Shown: positions 45,664-55,077 of the stretch, in pieces | Layout of the letters: the number at the start of each line of letters is the position of its first letter | Numbering within the stretch: the first letter of the stretch is position 1 | DNA from: Caulobacter segnis | Lineage (GTDB): Bacteria; Pseudomonadota; Alphaproteobacteria; Caulobacterales; Caulobacteraceae | Assembly: GCF_019931575.1 (NCBI RefSeq) | Contig: NZ_CP082923.1 | Coordinates: 3,472,001 to 3,536,000, forward strand | Direction: 5' to 3' | Length of the DNA stretch: 64,000 bases | The notes under the pieces: model-generated | The model's database searches: none | What the model saw: the letters and a program-made list of their open reading frames with translations, nothing else | What the model was told of the DNA's origin: nothing | Translations under genes and position numbers: made by a program

Positions 45664-46400
45664 GAAGCTCCTTCCTCACGGCTGCGCCGCGCGTCGCGCG
45701 CGACGTAGAGGCCGGCGCCGCTCGTCAGCAGCGCCAGGCCGAACCAGGTCAGGGCGTAGATAAGATGGCTGTTGGGGAAACGCACGACCGTAAGGCCCCC
45801 TAGCGGCCAGCCGCCGGGATTGGGCGCGGCGTCGGCGTCCACGAAGTATGGAGCGACATTGGCTAGGCGATGCGCGGCGCCGATGGCCTGGACATCGCGG
45901 GAATACCACCGCCCCTGCCCCGGCTGGTTCTGGCGCAGGAAGCCGCCATGGGGCTCGGTCATGCGCAGCAGGCCGACCACCGTGACGGGGCCGGCGGAAT
46001 CGCCCGCCCGCCTGGAGGCCGCCGCCTTATGTTCGGTCGGGACGAAGCCGCGGTTGACCAGCACGGTGAAGCCGCGATCGGTCCTCAGCGGCGTGAGGAC
46101 CCAGAAGCCAGGGCCCCTCTCGGTGACCGCCTGGACCAGGGTCTCGGCGTCATGGTCGAAGACACCGGTCAGGCGGACGCGTCGATAGGCATCCTCACGA
46201 GAAATTCGCGGCCAGGCCTCGGGCCCTGGGGCGGGCGTCGGCTCGGCGTGGAGGCGTTGCTCGACCCGGGCGATCAGGTCGAGCTTCCAGGCCCGGCGCT
46301 GGACCTGCCAGGCGCCAAGCAGGACGAAGACCACGGTGAAGGCGGCGCACAGCCCGATCAGGGCGACCGACCGCGCCCGCCTTCCCCGCACCGCCGTCAC
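45660..46400 (-). CDS. SURF1-family oxidase assembly protein
   Basis: The GTG at 46400 overlaps the cyoD stop (GTGA); the frame is open upstream but runs inside cyoD. The 246-residue protein has an N-terminal membrane segment with LLGAWQVQRRAWK, a periplasmic middle and a C-terminal segment HLIYALTWFGLALL: the two-helix SURF1 plan. SURF1 proteins help insert heme into subunit I of heme-copper oxidases. Here it would serve the quinol oxidase encoded just upstream. Confidence 0.88.
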   Translation of the reverse strand: MTAVRGRRARSVALIGLCAAFTVVFVLLGAWQVQRRAWKLDLIARVEQRLHAEPTPAPGPEAWPRISREDAYRRVRLTGVFDHDAETLVQAVTERGPGFWVLTPLRTDRGFTVLVNRGFVPTEHKAAASRRAGDSAGPVTVVGLLRMTEPHGGFLRQNQPGQGRWYSRDVQAIGAAHRLANVAPYFVDADAAPNPGGWPLGGLTVVRFPNSHLIYALTWFGLALLTSGAGLYVARDARRSREEGAS

Positions 46401-46792
46401 GGCATGGTCTGCATGTCGTGCGCGGTCGCCGGCATCATGTGGGCGTTCAGGTTGTGCATCACCCACAGCGAGCCGCTGAGTGTGATCACCACCAGGATCA
46501 GGGTGAACATCAGGGCCAGCAGGGTCCATCCGCCTTCCGAACGCGAGTTCATGTGCAGGAAGTAGATCATGTGGACCAGCACCTGGATCACCGCCAGCCC
46601 CATCACCGCCACGGCGGTCATCTGGGGCGTCGGCAGGACGTGGCCCATGACCAGCCAGAACGGGATGGCGGTCAGGATCACCGCCAGCACGAAGCCGATC
46701 ACATAGTCCTTCAGCGAGCCGTGGCCCGCGTCGTGGCCGTGGCCCTCGTGGGCGCCGGGGGCGTGGTGCGTGTCGTGGCCAGCCGCGGTCAT
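46397..46792 (-). CDS. cyoD: Cytochrome bo(3) ubiquinol oxidase subunit IV
   Basis: The ATG at 46792 overlaps the cyoC stop by one base. The 131-residue protein has a His-rich N-terminus (about residues 6-25) and three membrane helices, with the conserved VHMIYFLHMN segment typical of CyoD. Subunit IV aids assembly of subunits I and III. The His-rich tail is longer than in E. coli CyoD and might bind metal, but this is not tested. Confidence 0.92.
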   Translation of the reverse strand: MTAAGHDTHHAPGAHEGHGHDAGHGSLKDYVIGFVLAVILTAIPFWLVMGHVLPTPQMTAVAVMGLAVIQVLVHMIYFLHMNSRSEGGWTLLALMFTLILVVITLSGSLWVMHNLNAHMMPATAHDMQTMP

Positions 46793-47427
46793 CACAGCAC
46801 TCCCAGCAGATAGACGAACGAGAAGACGCCGATCCAGACGACGTCCAGGAAGTGCCAGAACATCGACAGGCACATCAGGCGGCGCTGCATCTCTGGGCCC
46901 AGGCCCCGCTGGCCGACCTGGACCATCAGGGTGATCAGCCAGATGATGCCGAACGTCACGTGCAGGCCGTGGGTGCCGACCAGGGTGAAGAACGACGACA
47001 GGAAAGCGCTGCGCTGCGGGCCCGCGCCCTCGTGGATCAGGTGGGCGAACTCGTAGAGCTCCAGCGACAGGAAGCCGAGACCGAACAGGCCGGTGATGGC
47101 CAGCCAGATCAGGGTCGGCTGCTTGCGTCCCGCCTGGGCCGCCAGCATGGCGAAGCCGTAGGTGATCGACGAGAACAGCAGCAGGCCCGTATTCACCGCC
47201 ACCAGCGGCAGATCGAACAGGTCCGCGCCCGACGGACCGGCCGCGTAACTTCTGCCCAGCACGGCGTAGGTGGCGAACAGCACCGCGAAGATCAGGCAGT
47301 CGCTCATCAGGTAGATCCAGAACCCCAGCAGGGTCCCGTTCTCCGGATGGTGCTCCTCGGTCATGTGGAAGCGGCTCTTGTCCGCTTCCGCCAAGACGTG
47401 GGCATGGGCATGGGCTTGAGAGGCCAT
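46792..47427 (-). CDS. cyoC: Cytochrome bo(3) ubiquinol oxidase subunit III
   Basis: The 211-residue protein has five membrane helices and the subunit III marks [20 protein letters not shown] near the N-terminus and [14 protein letters not shown] near residues 151-164. This five-helix form is the quinol-oxidase type. The start lies two bases after the cyoB stop. Confidence 0.94.
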   Translation of the reverse strand: MASQAHAHAHVLAEADKSRFHMTEEHHPENGTLLGFWIYLMSDCLIFAVLFATYAVLGRSYAAGPSGADLFDLPLVAVNTGLLLFSSITYGFAMLAAQAGRKQPTLIWLAITGLFGLGFLSLELYEFAHLIHEGAGPQRSAFLSSFFTLVGTHGLHVTFGIIWLITLMVQVGQRGLGPEMQRRLMCLSMFWHFLDVVWIGVFSFVYLLGVL

Positions 47428-47429
47428 GG

Positions 47430-49427
47430 TCAGGTCAGGCTCCGCAGGGCTTCGGTGCGCGCGTCCTCGACGCGGACGACCTCCTCGGCCGGGATGTAGT
47501 AGTCACGCTTGAAGTTGAAGGTGTGAGTGATCGCCGTGGCCACCAGGGCGACGAACGAGACGACCGCCAACCACCAGATGTGCCAGATCAACGCGAAGCC
47601 CAGCACCGTGCTGATCCCGGCCAGCACCACGCCAGCGCCGGTATTGGCGGGCATGTGGATCGGGATGAAGCCGGTGGTCGGGCGCTCGTAGCCCCGCGCC
47701 TTCATGTCCCACCAGGCGTCCAGCTGGTGGATGACCGGCGTGAAGGCGAAGTTGTAGGCCGGCGGCGGCGACGAGGTCGACCACTCCAGCGTCCGGCCGC
47801 CCCAGGGGTCGCCGGTCTCGTCGCGCAGGGCCTCGCGGTTGCGTATGCTGACGACGATCTGGACGATGAAGGCCAGGATGCCGCACAGGATGATCACCGC
47901 GCCCACGGCCGCGATCACGAACCAGATCTGCAGGGACGGGTCCTCGAAGTGGTTCATGCGCCGGGTCACGCCCATCAGGCCCAGCACGTACAGCGGGGTG
48001 AAGGCGACCCAGAAGCCGACCAGCCAGCACCAGAACGAGACCTTGCCCCAGAACGGATCCAGCTTGAAGCCGAAGGCCTTGGGGAACCAGTAGGTGATGC
48101 CGGCGAACATGCCGAACACCACGCCGCCGATGATCACGTTGTGGAAGTGGGCGATCAGGAACAGGCTGTTGTGCAGCACGAAGTCGGCGGGCGGGACGGC
48201 CAGCAGCACGCCGGTCATGCCGCCGATCACGAAAGTGACCATGAATCCGACGGTCCACAGCATCGGCACTTCGAACCGGATGCGGCCGCGGTACATCGTG
48301 AACAGCCAGTTGAAGATCTTCGCCCCTGTCGGGATCGAGATGATCATCGTCGTGATCCCGAAGAACGAGTTCACGCTCGCGCCCGAGCCCATCGTGAAGA
48401 AGTGGTGCAGCCAGACGATGTACGACAGGATGGTGATGACGACGGTCGCGTAGACCATCGAGCTGTAGCCGAACAGGCGCTTGCCGCAGAAGGTCGAGAC
48501 CACCTCGGAGAACACGCCGAAGGCCGGCAGGATCAGGATGTAGACCTCGGGGTGGCCCCAGATCCAGATCAGGTTCACGTACATCATCGGGTTGCCCCCG
48601 AAGTCGTTCGTGAAGAAGTTCGTGTAGAGGTACCGATCGGCGGTCAGCAGGGCCAGGGTGGCGGTCAGGATCGGGAAGGTCGCCATGATCAGGACGTTGG
48701 TGCACAGCGACGTCCAGGTGAAGACCGGCATCTTCATCAGGCTCATGCCCGGGGCGCGCATCTTGATGATGGTCACGACCAGGTTGATGCCTGACAGGGT
48801 AGTCCCGACCCCGGCGATCTGCAGGGCCCATATGTAGTAGTCGACCCCGACGTCCGGACTGTAGGCCAGGTTCGACAGCGGCGGATAGGCCAGCCAGCCG
48901 GTGCGGGCGAACTCGCCGACGAACAGCGACAGCATCACGGTGATCGCGCCGCCCACCGTCATCCAGAAGCTGAAATTGTTCAGGAATGGGAAGGCCACGT
49001 CGCGCGCGCCGATCTGCAGCGGCACGGCCAGGTTCATCAGGCCCGTCACCAGCGGCATGGCCACGAAGAAGATCATGATCACGCCGTGGGCGGTGAAGAT
49101 CTGGTCGTAGTGGTGCGACGGCAGGTAGCCGGCGTTGTCGCCGAAGGCCATCGCCTGCTGAGCCCGCATCATCAGGGCGTCGGCGAAGCCGCGCAGCAGC
49201 ATGATGATCGCCAGGATGATGTACATCACCCCGATCTTCTTGTGGTCGACGCTGGTCAGCCACTCACGCCAAAGATAGCCCCACAGCCTGTAGCGGGTCA
49301 GCAGGAACAGCGTCGCCAGGCCGCCCAGGGCGACCATGACGAAGGTGCCGAGCAGGATCGGCTCGTGCAGCGGAATGGCGTCCCAGGTGAGACGGCCGAA
49401 GATGAATTTGACGAGGTCCGGGGACAT
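47430..49427 (-). CDS. cyoB: Cytochrome bo(3) ubiquinol oxidase subunit I
   Basis: The 665-residue heme-copper oxidase subunit holds the expected heme and CuB ligands. HGVIMIFF carries a heme ligand, [15 protein letters not shown] has the CuB His and cross-linked Tyr, [10 protein letters not shown] gives two more CuB His, and HFHNVIIGG gives the high-spin heme His. It reduces O2 to water with ubiquinol and pumps protons. The 15-helix length fits quinol oxidases. Confidence 0.96.
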   Translation of the reverse strand: MSPDLVKFIFGRLTWDAIPLHEPILLGTFVMVALGGLATLFLLTRYRLWGYLWREWLTSVDHKKIGVMYIILAIIMLLRGFADALMMRAQQAMAFGDNAGYLPSHHYDQIFTAHGVIMIFFVAMPLVTGLMNLAVPLQIGARDVAFPFLNNFSFWMTVGGAITVMLSLFVGEFARTGWLAYPPLSNLAYSPDVGVDYYIWALQIAGVGTTLSGINLVVTIIKMRAPGMSLMKMPVFTWTSLCTNVLIMATFPILTATLALLTADRYLYTNFFTNDFGGNPMMYVNLIWIWGHPEVYILILPAFGVFSEVVSTFCGKRLFGYSSMVYATVVITILSYIVWLHHFFTMGSGASVNSFFGITTMIISIPTGAKIFNWLFTMYRGRIRFEVPMLWTVGFMVTFVIGGMTGVLLAVPPADFVLHNSLFLIAHFHNVIIGGVVFGMFAGITYWFPKAFGFKLDPFWGKVSFWCWLVGFWVAFTPLYVLGLMGVTRRMNHFEDPSLQIWFVIAAVGAVIILCGILAFIVQIVVSIRNREALRDETGDPWGGRTLEWSTSSPPPAYNFAFTPVIHQLDAWWDMKARGYERPTTGFIPIHMPANTGAGVVLAGISTVLGFALIWHIWWLAVVSFVALVATAITHTFNFKRDYYIPAEEVVRVEDARTEALRSLT

Positions 49428-49447
49428 TCTGGGTCTCTAATCCTGGC

Positions 49448-50509
49448 TCAGCGCTGGGCGGACTTCGGAGCGCAGAGCGCGGCGACGAACGCGCGCAGAC
49501 CGCCTTCCTGGCCGCGCCGGACGCGCTTGTCGTATTCGAGGGTGGTGACGTTGTAGACGCCGGCCATGCCGAGACCGCCCTGAGCGTCGATGCGCATCAT
49601 GTCGTGCTGGCACATCTTGCCCGGCTCGACGCAGCGGTTGACCGCCTTGTCGAACAGGCCCGCGTCGACCGTGGCGAAGCGTTGGACCGGGGCCTTCTCG
49701 CTGGGCTTCTCCAGGACCAGGTAGCGGGGGCCGTCCAAGCGGTCGCCGCCCCTGCGGACCTCGGCGGCCCAGCGGTCGAAGTTCGCCTGGCTCATGCCGT
49801 GGAACTTGAAGCGCATGTGCGAGAAGCCGGCGCCGCTGTAGTTGGCCGAGAAGCCGTCGAAGGTCCCAGGCTTGTTGATCACCGCGTGCAGCTGGGTGGT
49901 CATGCCGGGCATGGCGTAGATCTGGCCGGCCAGAGCGGGCACGTAGAACGAGTTCATCACCGACGAGCTGGTCAGCTGGAAATCGATCGGCGTGTCGACC
50001 GGCGCGGCCAGCTCGTTGACCGTGGCGACGCCCAGCTCGGGATAGATGAACAGCCACTTCCAATCGAGGGCCACGACCTGGACCTTCAGCGGCTTGACGT
50101 TCTCGGCCGAGCGGCCGGGCGCCAGGCGGTCCAGCGGGCGGTACGGGTCCAGCAGGTGGGTGCTGGTCCAGGTCACCGCGCCCAGGATGGTGATGATCAC
50201 CAGCGGCGCGGCCCAGATCACGATCTCCAGGCGGGTCGAGTGGTGCCAGTCGGGATCGTACTTGGCCGCCTCGTTCGAGCGCCGGTACTTCCAGGCGAAG
50301 AACAGGGTGAGCGCGATCACCGGCACGATGATCAGCAGCATCAGCACGGTCGCGACGATGATCAGGTCGCGTTGCTGCATGGCGATATCGCCGGACGGAT
50401 TCATCACCACCCAGTCGCAGCCGCTGAGCAGCGGCAGCAAGGGCAGCAGGGCCAGCTTGCCCAGCAAGCTTGGCGATGGACGGGGTGTGAGCCTGGAGAT
50501 CGGACGCAT
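49448..50509 (-). CDS. cyoA: Cytochrome bo(3) ubiquinol oxidase subunit II
   Basis: The ATG at 50509 gives a 353-residue precursor with lipobox LLSGC (Cys about 31), two membrane helices and a cupredoxin-like periplasmic domain. The CuA ligands are missing (GAGFSHMRFKFHGM has no Cys pair), so this is a quinol rather than a cytochrome c oxidase. It is first in the operon cyoABCD-SURF1-regB-regA. The frame is open for 60 codons upstream but without a signal. The ribosome site is weak. Confidence 0.93.
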   Translation of the reverse strand: MRPISRLTPRPSPSLLGKLALLPLLPLLSGCDWVVMNPSGDIAMQQRDLIIVATVLMLLIIVPVIALTLFFAWKYRRSNEAAKYDPDWHHSTRLEIVIWAAPLVIITILGAVTWTSTHLLDPYRPLDRLAPGRSAENVKPLKVQVVALDWKWLFIYPELGVATVNELAAPVDTPIDFQLTSSSVMNSFYVPALAGQIYAMPGMTTQLHAVINKPGTFDGFSANYSGAGFSHMRFKFHGMSQANFDRWAAEVRRGGDRLDGPRYLVLEKPSEKAPVQRFATVDAGLFDKAVNRCVEPGKMCQHDMMRIDAQGGLGMAGVYNVTTLEYDKRVRRGQEGGLRAFVAALCAPKSAQR

Positions 50510-50554
50510 GCGGCGCCCGATAGGCCGTTCTGCTGCGGTGCGACATTGGACCGT

Positions 50555-50568
50555 TTGTCCTAGGTCAA
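50555..50568. promoter_or_regulatory. FNR/FixK-like box upstream of cyoA
   Basis: TTGTCCTAGGTCAA on the plus strand (TTGACCTAGGACAA on the minus) matches TTGA-N6-TCAA with one mismatch and is palindromic around CCTAGG. It lies about 50 bp before the cyoA start. A further 10-bp palindrome, CTTGATCAAG, is at 50582-50591. Oxygen control by an FNR/FixK-type regulator is inferred. Confidence 0.45.
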
Positions 50569-50727
50569 GTCGCGCCTTGCCCTTGATCAAGCCGCCGTGA
50601 ACGGAGCGCAAGCGCCACGAAGGCGTTTGCCAGACGCCGCCCCTTGGCCCCATGCTCGCCTCAAGACCGCCGAATAGGCGGCGCGGCATCGCAAGTTGGG
50701 ACGGAAACGAGGAATAGGCGTCAGTAC

Positions 50728-52059
50728 ATGGCTCAAGAGTTCACTATCCCCACATCGTCAGGTCTGGAGCGCGACGCGCGCAGGATGCACGCCGACCCGC
50801 ACGGCGTTCGATCGGGCGAGATCGCCCTCGGCGTGGTGATCGGCCGCACCTCGGAATTCTTCGACTTCTTCGTCTACGCCATCGCTTCGGTGCTGGTGTT
50901 CCCACAGCTGTTCTTCCCGTTCGTCGATCGCCTGACCGGCGTGATGTTCTCGTTCGCCGTCTTCGCCCTGGCCTTCGTCGCCCGCCCCTTCGGCTCGGCG
51001 ATCTTCGGCGCGATCGATCGTCGCTTCGGCCGCGGCGCCAAGCTGACGGTGGCGCTGTTCCTGCTGGGCGGCTCGACGGCCTTCATCAGCTTCCTGCCCG
51101 GCTACGCGGTGGTCGGCCCGCTGGCGATCTGGGCCCTGGCGGCCTGCCGCATCGGCCAGGGTCTGGCCTTGGCCGGGGCTTGGGACGGCCTGGCCTCGCT
51201 GCTGGCGCTGAACGCGCCCGAGAAGAAGCGCGGCTGGTACGCGATGATCCCGCAGCTGGGCGCGCCGTTCGGCTTCATGCTGGCCAGCGGCCTCTTCGCC
51301 TATTTCGTCAGCAGCTTGGGCGGCGCAGACTTCCTGGACTGGGGCTGGCGTTACCCGTTCTTCGCCGCCTTCGCGATCAACGTCGTGGCCCTGTTCGCCC
51401 GCCTGCGCATCGTCGCCACCGAGGAATACGGCGCCCTGTTCGAGAAGCGCGAGTTGCGCCCCGCCCCGATCGCCTCGCTGCTGCGGGCCGAGGGCGGCAA
51501 CGTGCTGATCGGCGCCTTCGCCCCGCTGGCGACCTTCGCCATGTTCCACCTGGTCACCGTCTTCCCGCTGTCGTGGGTGATCCTGCATGACCCCGACCAG
51601 GCCCTGACCTTCCTGCGGATCGAGCTCTTCGGCGCCCTGGTCGGCGTCGGTGGCATCCTGGCCTCGGGCTGGATCGCCGACCGCATTAACCGCCAGAACC
51701 AGCTGGCCCTGTCGGCGCTGCTGATCGGGGGCTTCAGCCTGCTGGCCCCGCGCCTGCTGGACGGCGGCTCGCTGGGCCAGACCCTGTACGTGGTGCTGGG
51801 CTTCGCGATCCTGGGCCTGTCGTTCGGCCAGGCGGCCGGTACGGTCAGCTCGCGCTTCTCCAAGCGCTATCGCTACACCGGCGCGGCCTTGACCTCGGAC
51901 CTCTCGTGGCTGATCGGCGCGGGCTTCGCCCCGCTGGCGGCCCTGGGCCTGGCCACCCTGTGGGGCCTGCCCGCCATCGGCCTCTATCTGGCCTCCGGCG
52001 CGATCGCGACCCTGGTCGCCCTGACCATCGACCGCAATCGCCGGCTGGCGCTGAAATAG
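50728..52059 (+). CDS. MFS transporter, metabolite:H+ symporter (MHS) type
   Basis: The ATG at 50728 has GAGGAA 13 bases upstream, rather far; the open frame continues upstream without signals. The 443-residue product has about 12 membrane segments. Its first helix contains GRTSEFFDFFVYAIASV, the MHS-family mark found in citrate, shikimate and proline/betaine carriers (ShiA, CitA, ProP). The substrate is not evident. It is divergent from cyoA and stands alone, followed by a strong hairpin. Confidence 0.82.
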   Translation: MAQEFTIPTSSGLERDARRMHADPHGVRSGEIALGVVIGRTSEFFDFFVYAIASVLVFPQLFFPFVDRLTGVMFSFAVFALAFVARPFGSAIFGAIDRRFGRGAKLTVALFLLGGSTAFISFLPGYAVVGPLAIWALAACRIGQGLALAGAWDGLASLLALNAPEKKRGWYAMIPQLGAPFGFMLASGLFAYFVSSLGGADFLDWGWRYPFFAAFAINVVALFARLRIVATEEYGALFEKRELRPAPIASLLRAEGGNVLIGAFAPLATFAMFHLVTVFPLSWVILHDPDQALTFLRIELFGALVGVGGILASGWIADRINRQNQLALSALLIGGFSLLAPRLLDGGSLGQTLYVVLGFAILGLSFGQAAGTVSSRFSKRYRYTGAALTSDLSWLIGAGFAPLAALGLATLWGLPAIGLYLASGAIATLVALTIDRNRRLALK

Positions 52060-52068
52060 CGCCGCCAC

Positions 52069-52100
52069 GGCGCGACGCTCCCCTGGCGGAGCGTCGCGCC
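52069..52100 (+). terminator. Strong hairpin after the MHS transporter
   Basis: A perfect 13-bp inverted repeat (52069-52081 and 52088-52100) with a 6-base loop begins 9 bp after the stop codon. No T tract follows, as is common in high-GC alphaproteobacteria. Confidence 0.65.
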
Positions 52101-52145
52101 CGCCAGCGCGTCCGCGCGCTCAGCCACGCCGTCAGACGAGAATAA

Positions 52146-52174
52146 TTGCAAGATTTACTTATAGGTTGTATTCT
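52146..52174 (+). promoter_or_regulatory. Candidate promoter of the lipase gene
   Basis: TTGCAA (52146-52151) and TATTCT (52169-52174) are separated by 17 bp in a short AT-rich patch, about 24 bp before the lipase ATG at 52198. The ribosome site is GAGGGGGA. Confidence 0.45.
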
Positions 52175-52197
52175 CCAAAGAAATGAGGGGGATCGCC

Positions 52198-53244
52198 ATG
52201 GCGTTGACGCGACGGGCTTTTTCCGCGAGCGCGGTCGCCCTCGGGGGTGCATCCGGTCTTCTCGCCGCGCCGCCGCAGGATCCCTTCATCCTGCGCTACA
52301 TGCAGCTGTGCCGCGTCTCTCAAGGCCCGCTCGACCGCATCACCCCCGAGCTCGCCGATCCGCGCTTCGTCGGCGTGGGACAGGGCGGGGCCTGGCGGGT
52401 CGAGTGGGGGCCGGCCTGGGACTCGGTGCAGGCCAATCTCGCCCTCGTCGCCAGCTATCGCCTCCCCGGCCAAGCCGCGCCCGAGAAGCTGGTCCTGGTG
52501 GTGCGCGGCACCGACGTCACGCATGACGCGTGGGGCGACCTCAAGGAGGCCTTCGAGGACCTGCTGGTCCTGAAGCAGAAGCCCCTGCCCTGGGATCCCG
52601 CCTCTCCGGCGCGCGTGGCCGGCGGCGCGCTCTTGGGCCTGCGCGTCGTCGACGGGCTGAGCAGCGACGGCGCGGGTCTGCGCGCCTTCCTACGCCAGCG
52701 CCTGACCGATTCCGCCACCCGCCCCAAGGAACTGGTGATCACCGGCCACAGCCTGGGCGGATGCCTGGCCACGGTGATGGCGGTGTGGCTGGCCGACGAC
52801 TTCGCGCGCAACGGCGTCGACACGCCAATCCGCCTGGTCACCTTCGCCGCCCCCACCGCCGGCAACGCCGCCTTCGCGGACCTGGTGACCCAGCGCTTCG
52901 CCGACAGCCAGCAGTACTACAACACCTTGGATGTCGTGCCGAACAGCTGGTCGGACCTCCCAGCGGTCAAGACCATCTACCGCCCCTACGGCCTCCACAC
53001 CCCGGCCGCGGCCAGCCTGGTCATCGACCTGTTCGCCGGCGCCCTGGGCGCGGCGGGGATGGCCTATGTGCAGCCCCCGGCCAATCGGCTGGCCCTGGCG
53101 GGCGCGCACCAAGGCGGCCTGGGCTGGTACCAGCAGGTGGGCGCCCAGCATCACGCCCAGGCCTATCTGCGCCTGCTGGGCGACACCTCGGCGGTCATTC
53201 CGCCGCTGCGGATCCGGGGGCGTCACGAAGACGCGACGGCGTAG
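52198..53244 (+). CDS. Class 3 (alpha/beta hydrolase) lipase with Tat-like signal
   Basis: The ATG at 52198 sits after GAGGGGGATCGCC; an ATG 15 bases earlier falls inside that ribosome site. The 348-residue protein opens with MALTRRAFSASAVALGG, a twin-arginine-like signal, so it may be exported folded. The lipase class 3 domain (PF01764) shows LVVRGTD and the nucleophile elbow VITGHSLGGCLA (Ser185), followed by Asp in TLDVVPNSW. It would split acylglycerols or phospholipids. Its 3' end overlaps the opposing SRPBCC gene by 50 bp. Confidence 0.82.
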   Translation: MALTRRAFSASAVALGGASGLLAAPPQDPFILRYMQLCRVSQGPLDRITPELADPRFVGVGQGGAWRVEWGPAWDSVQANLALVASYRLPGQAAPEKLVLVVRGTDVTHDAWGDLKEAFEDLLVLKQKPLPWDPASPARVAGGALLGLRVVDGLSSDGAGLRAFLRQRLTDSATRPKELVITGHSLGGCLATVMAVWLADDFARNGVDTPIRLVTFAAPTAGNAAFADLVTQRFADSQQYYNTLDVVPNSWSDLPAVKTIYRPYGLHTPAAASLVIDLFAGALGAAGMAYVQPPANRLALAGAHQGGLGWYQQVGAQHHAQAYLRLLGDTSAVIPPLRIRGRHEDATA

Positions 53245-53680
53245 GAGCCTGATCGTGCACGAGCAGCCGCGCGAGATCGGCGTTCATCGCCTCGAAGCCG
53301 CGACGCGTCACCGCCAGCCGCAGACGCTGGTGCAGCGGCGTGATCAGGCCCGAGAACTCCTCGCGGTGGATCAGCCGCGTCCCCTCCGCCGTCGCCTCCA
53401 GCTCGAAGATGTGCTCGCCGGCGAAGATGGCCGCCGTCCCGATCACCGCCCGCCAAGCGAACACCTTCTCGGGCGTCAGCCGGGTGACGATCGGGTGAAA
53501 GGTGCGCGGCGGGCCGCCGGGCGGAGCGACGCTGACGGCCAGGCGCGCGCCCAGTTCGGCCGCGCCCTCGATGCGCCGCACATAGCGGTTCCACGCGCCA
53601 TAGGCCGGAAAATCCATCAAAGCTCGCCAGACCGCCGAGGGCGGTGCGGCCAGCCTTTGCTCGGTCAAAAGTTCGATCAT
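53195..53680 (-). CDS. SRPBCC (START-like) domain protein
   Basis: The 161-residue protein has a single SRPBCC/polyketide-cyclase-like domain (LAAPPSAVWRALMDFPAYGAWNRYV region, about residues 10-34). A beta-sheet cup that could hold a hydrophobic ligand follows. GGGAGG precedes the ATG. Members bind lipids or aromatic compounds, but no ligand can be named. It overlaps the lipase gene tail-to-tail by 50 bp, and its start is 47 bp from the divergent FAD oxidase gene. Confidence 0.75.
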   Translation of the reverse strand: MIELLTEQRLAAPPSAVWRALMDFPAYGAWNRYVRRIEGAAELGARLAVSVAPPGGPPRTFHPIVTRLTPEKVFAWRAVIGTAAIFAGEHIFELEATAEGTRLIHREEFSGLITPLHQRLRLAVTRRGFEAMNADLARLLVHDQAPTPSRLRDAPGSAAAE

Positions 53681-53727
53681 CGCCGTCCTCCCACGCCCTT
53701 CCGTCCAGGCTCATCCGATTGGCGCCC

Positions 53728-55077
53728 ATGAAACACCCGCGCGAGGCGGGCCTTCGCCGCCGATCCTACGCCAGCTGGTCCAAGGTCCTGCCGGGCGCCA
53801 GCCTGTGCGCGCCCGACGGCCAGGGCTGGCTGGAAGGCTGCGCGCGCGGCCTGTCCCTGGCGCCGCGCGGCGCGGGCCGCAGCTTCGGCGATGCGGCCTT
53901 TGGCGTGCCCGAGGGCCTGACCTGCCAGGCGCCCCGAGGCGGCGCTTTCGACCTCGACACCGGGACCCACCGGCTCTGGATGGACGCCGGCGACAGCGTC
54001 GGTTCGGCGCATCGCCGGCTGGAAGGCACGGCCTTCGAGTTCCCGATCTACGGCGGCACCCAATGGGCCAGCGTCGGCGGCGCGGCGGCCGGCGACATCC
54101 ACGGCAAGAACCATCCCGACGAGGGCTCGTTCGGCCGCCATGTCGAAGCGCTCGACATCGTGCTGGCCTCGGGCGAGACGCTGCGCTGCTCTCGGTCGCT
54201 GCATGACGATCTCTTCCACGCCACCCTGGGCGGCATGGGCCTGACCGGCCTGATCACCCGCGTCGCCCTGAAGGTCCGCCCGCGCGCCAGCCCGACCCTG
54301 AGGGTGCGCCGTCGCCAGGTCGCGGACCTGGACGCCCTGTGGCCCCTGCTCTGGCCCGACACGCCGCCCGACTACGCGTTCGCGACCTTCTTCGACCTGG
54401 CCCAGGCCCGACCCCGCGGGCTGGTGTTCCAGGCCGATCGCACCGCCGAGGCGACGCCGCCGCCGCGCATCGCCCGGCGGATCGATCTGCCCCGCCTGCC
54501 GGTGATCACCCCCGGCGCCGTGCGAACCGTCGGCCGGATCGTGCTGAACGCCACCCGCGAGCCGGCGGAGACCCTCGTTCACCGCCGCGACTTCAACTAT
54601 TCGGGCCTGCACGAGCACCTCTATGGCTGGAACCAGCTGTACGGTCTTCGCGGCATGATCGAGTACCAGTTCGCCGCCTCGCGCGCGGCCTTCCCCGCGC
54701 TGGTCGAGCGTTTCGTGGCCCTGGCGCGGGGTCATGACGCCCCCATGCTGGCGGCGGTGATCAAGCCGATGGGCCCGCTGGCCTCGGGCGGCCTGCTGTC
54801 GTTTCCCATGGCCGGCGCGACCATCAACTTCCAGACGCCCTGGTCGCCGCGCGCCCTGGCCTGGCTGGACCAGGGCAGCGAGGCGGTGATCGCCGCCGGC
54901 GGCCGGGTCAACCTGACCAAGGACTGCTGCCTGCGGCCCGGCCAGATGGCGCGGATGTACCCCGACCTCGACCGCTGGCGGGAGGCGGTCAGGACCTACG
55001 ACCCGCAAGGCCGCGTGCTCTCGGCGCTCGCACGCCGGCTGGACCTGAAGCCTTGGGCGAGCGCGCCGGCTTCGTAG
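53728..55077 (+). CDS. DprE1-like FAD-dependent oxidase
   Basis: The 449-residue protein has a PCMH-type FAD-binding domain (about residues 20-190) with APRGAGRSFGDAAFG and the DprE1-like block GDIHGKNHPDEGSFGRHV. A substrate domain follows. DprE1 oxidises the 2'-hydroxyl of decaprenyl-phosphoribose; relatives oxidise other sugar or polyol hydroxyls. No DprE2-type reductase is adjacent. Its tail overlaps the tail of the CDP-alcohol transferase gene by 89 bp, converging on the inositol-type operon, so it may supply a keto intermediate for the aminotransferase there. The ATG at 53728 has a weak ribosome site. Confidence 0.85.
   Translation: MKHPREAGLRRRSYASWSKVLPGASLCAPDGQGWLEGCARGLSLAPRGAGRSFGDAAFGVPEGLTCQAPRGGAFDLDTGTHRLWMDAGDSVGSAHRRLEGTAFEFPIYGGTQWASVGGAAAGDIHGKNHPDEGSFGRHVEALDIVLASGETLRCSRSLHDDLFHATLGGMGLTGLITRVALKVRPRASPTLRVRRRQVADLDALWPLLWPDTPPDYAFATFFDLAQARPRGLVFQADRTAEATPPPRIARRIDLPRLPVITPGAVRTVGRIVLNATREPAETLVHRRDFNYSGLHEHLYGWNQLYGLRGMIEYQFAASRAAFPALVERFVALARGHDAPMLAAVIKPMGPLASGGLLSFPMAGATINFQTPWSPRALAWLDQGSEAVIAAGGRVNLTKDCCLRPGQMARMYPDLDRWREAVRTYDPQGRVLSALARRLDLKPWASAPAS

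Noticed and set aside
53728..55077. Reading the FAD oxidase as a genuine DprE1 of arabinan synthesis
   Set aside because: The GDIHGKNHP block is shared, but no DprE2-type reductase, decaprenyl-phosphoribose synthase or arabinosyltransferase gene is nearby.
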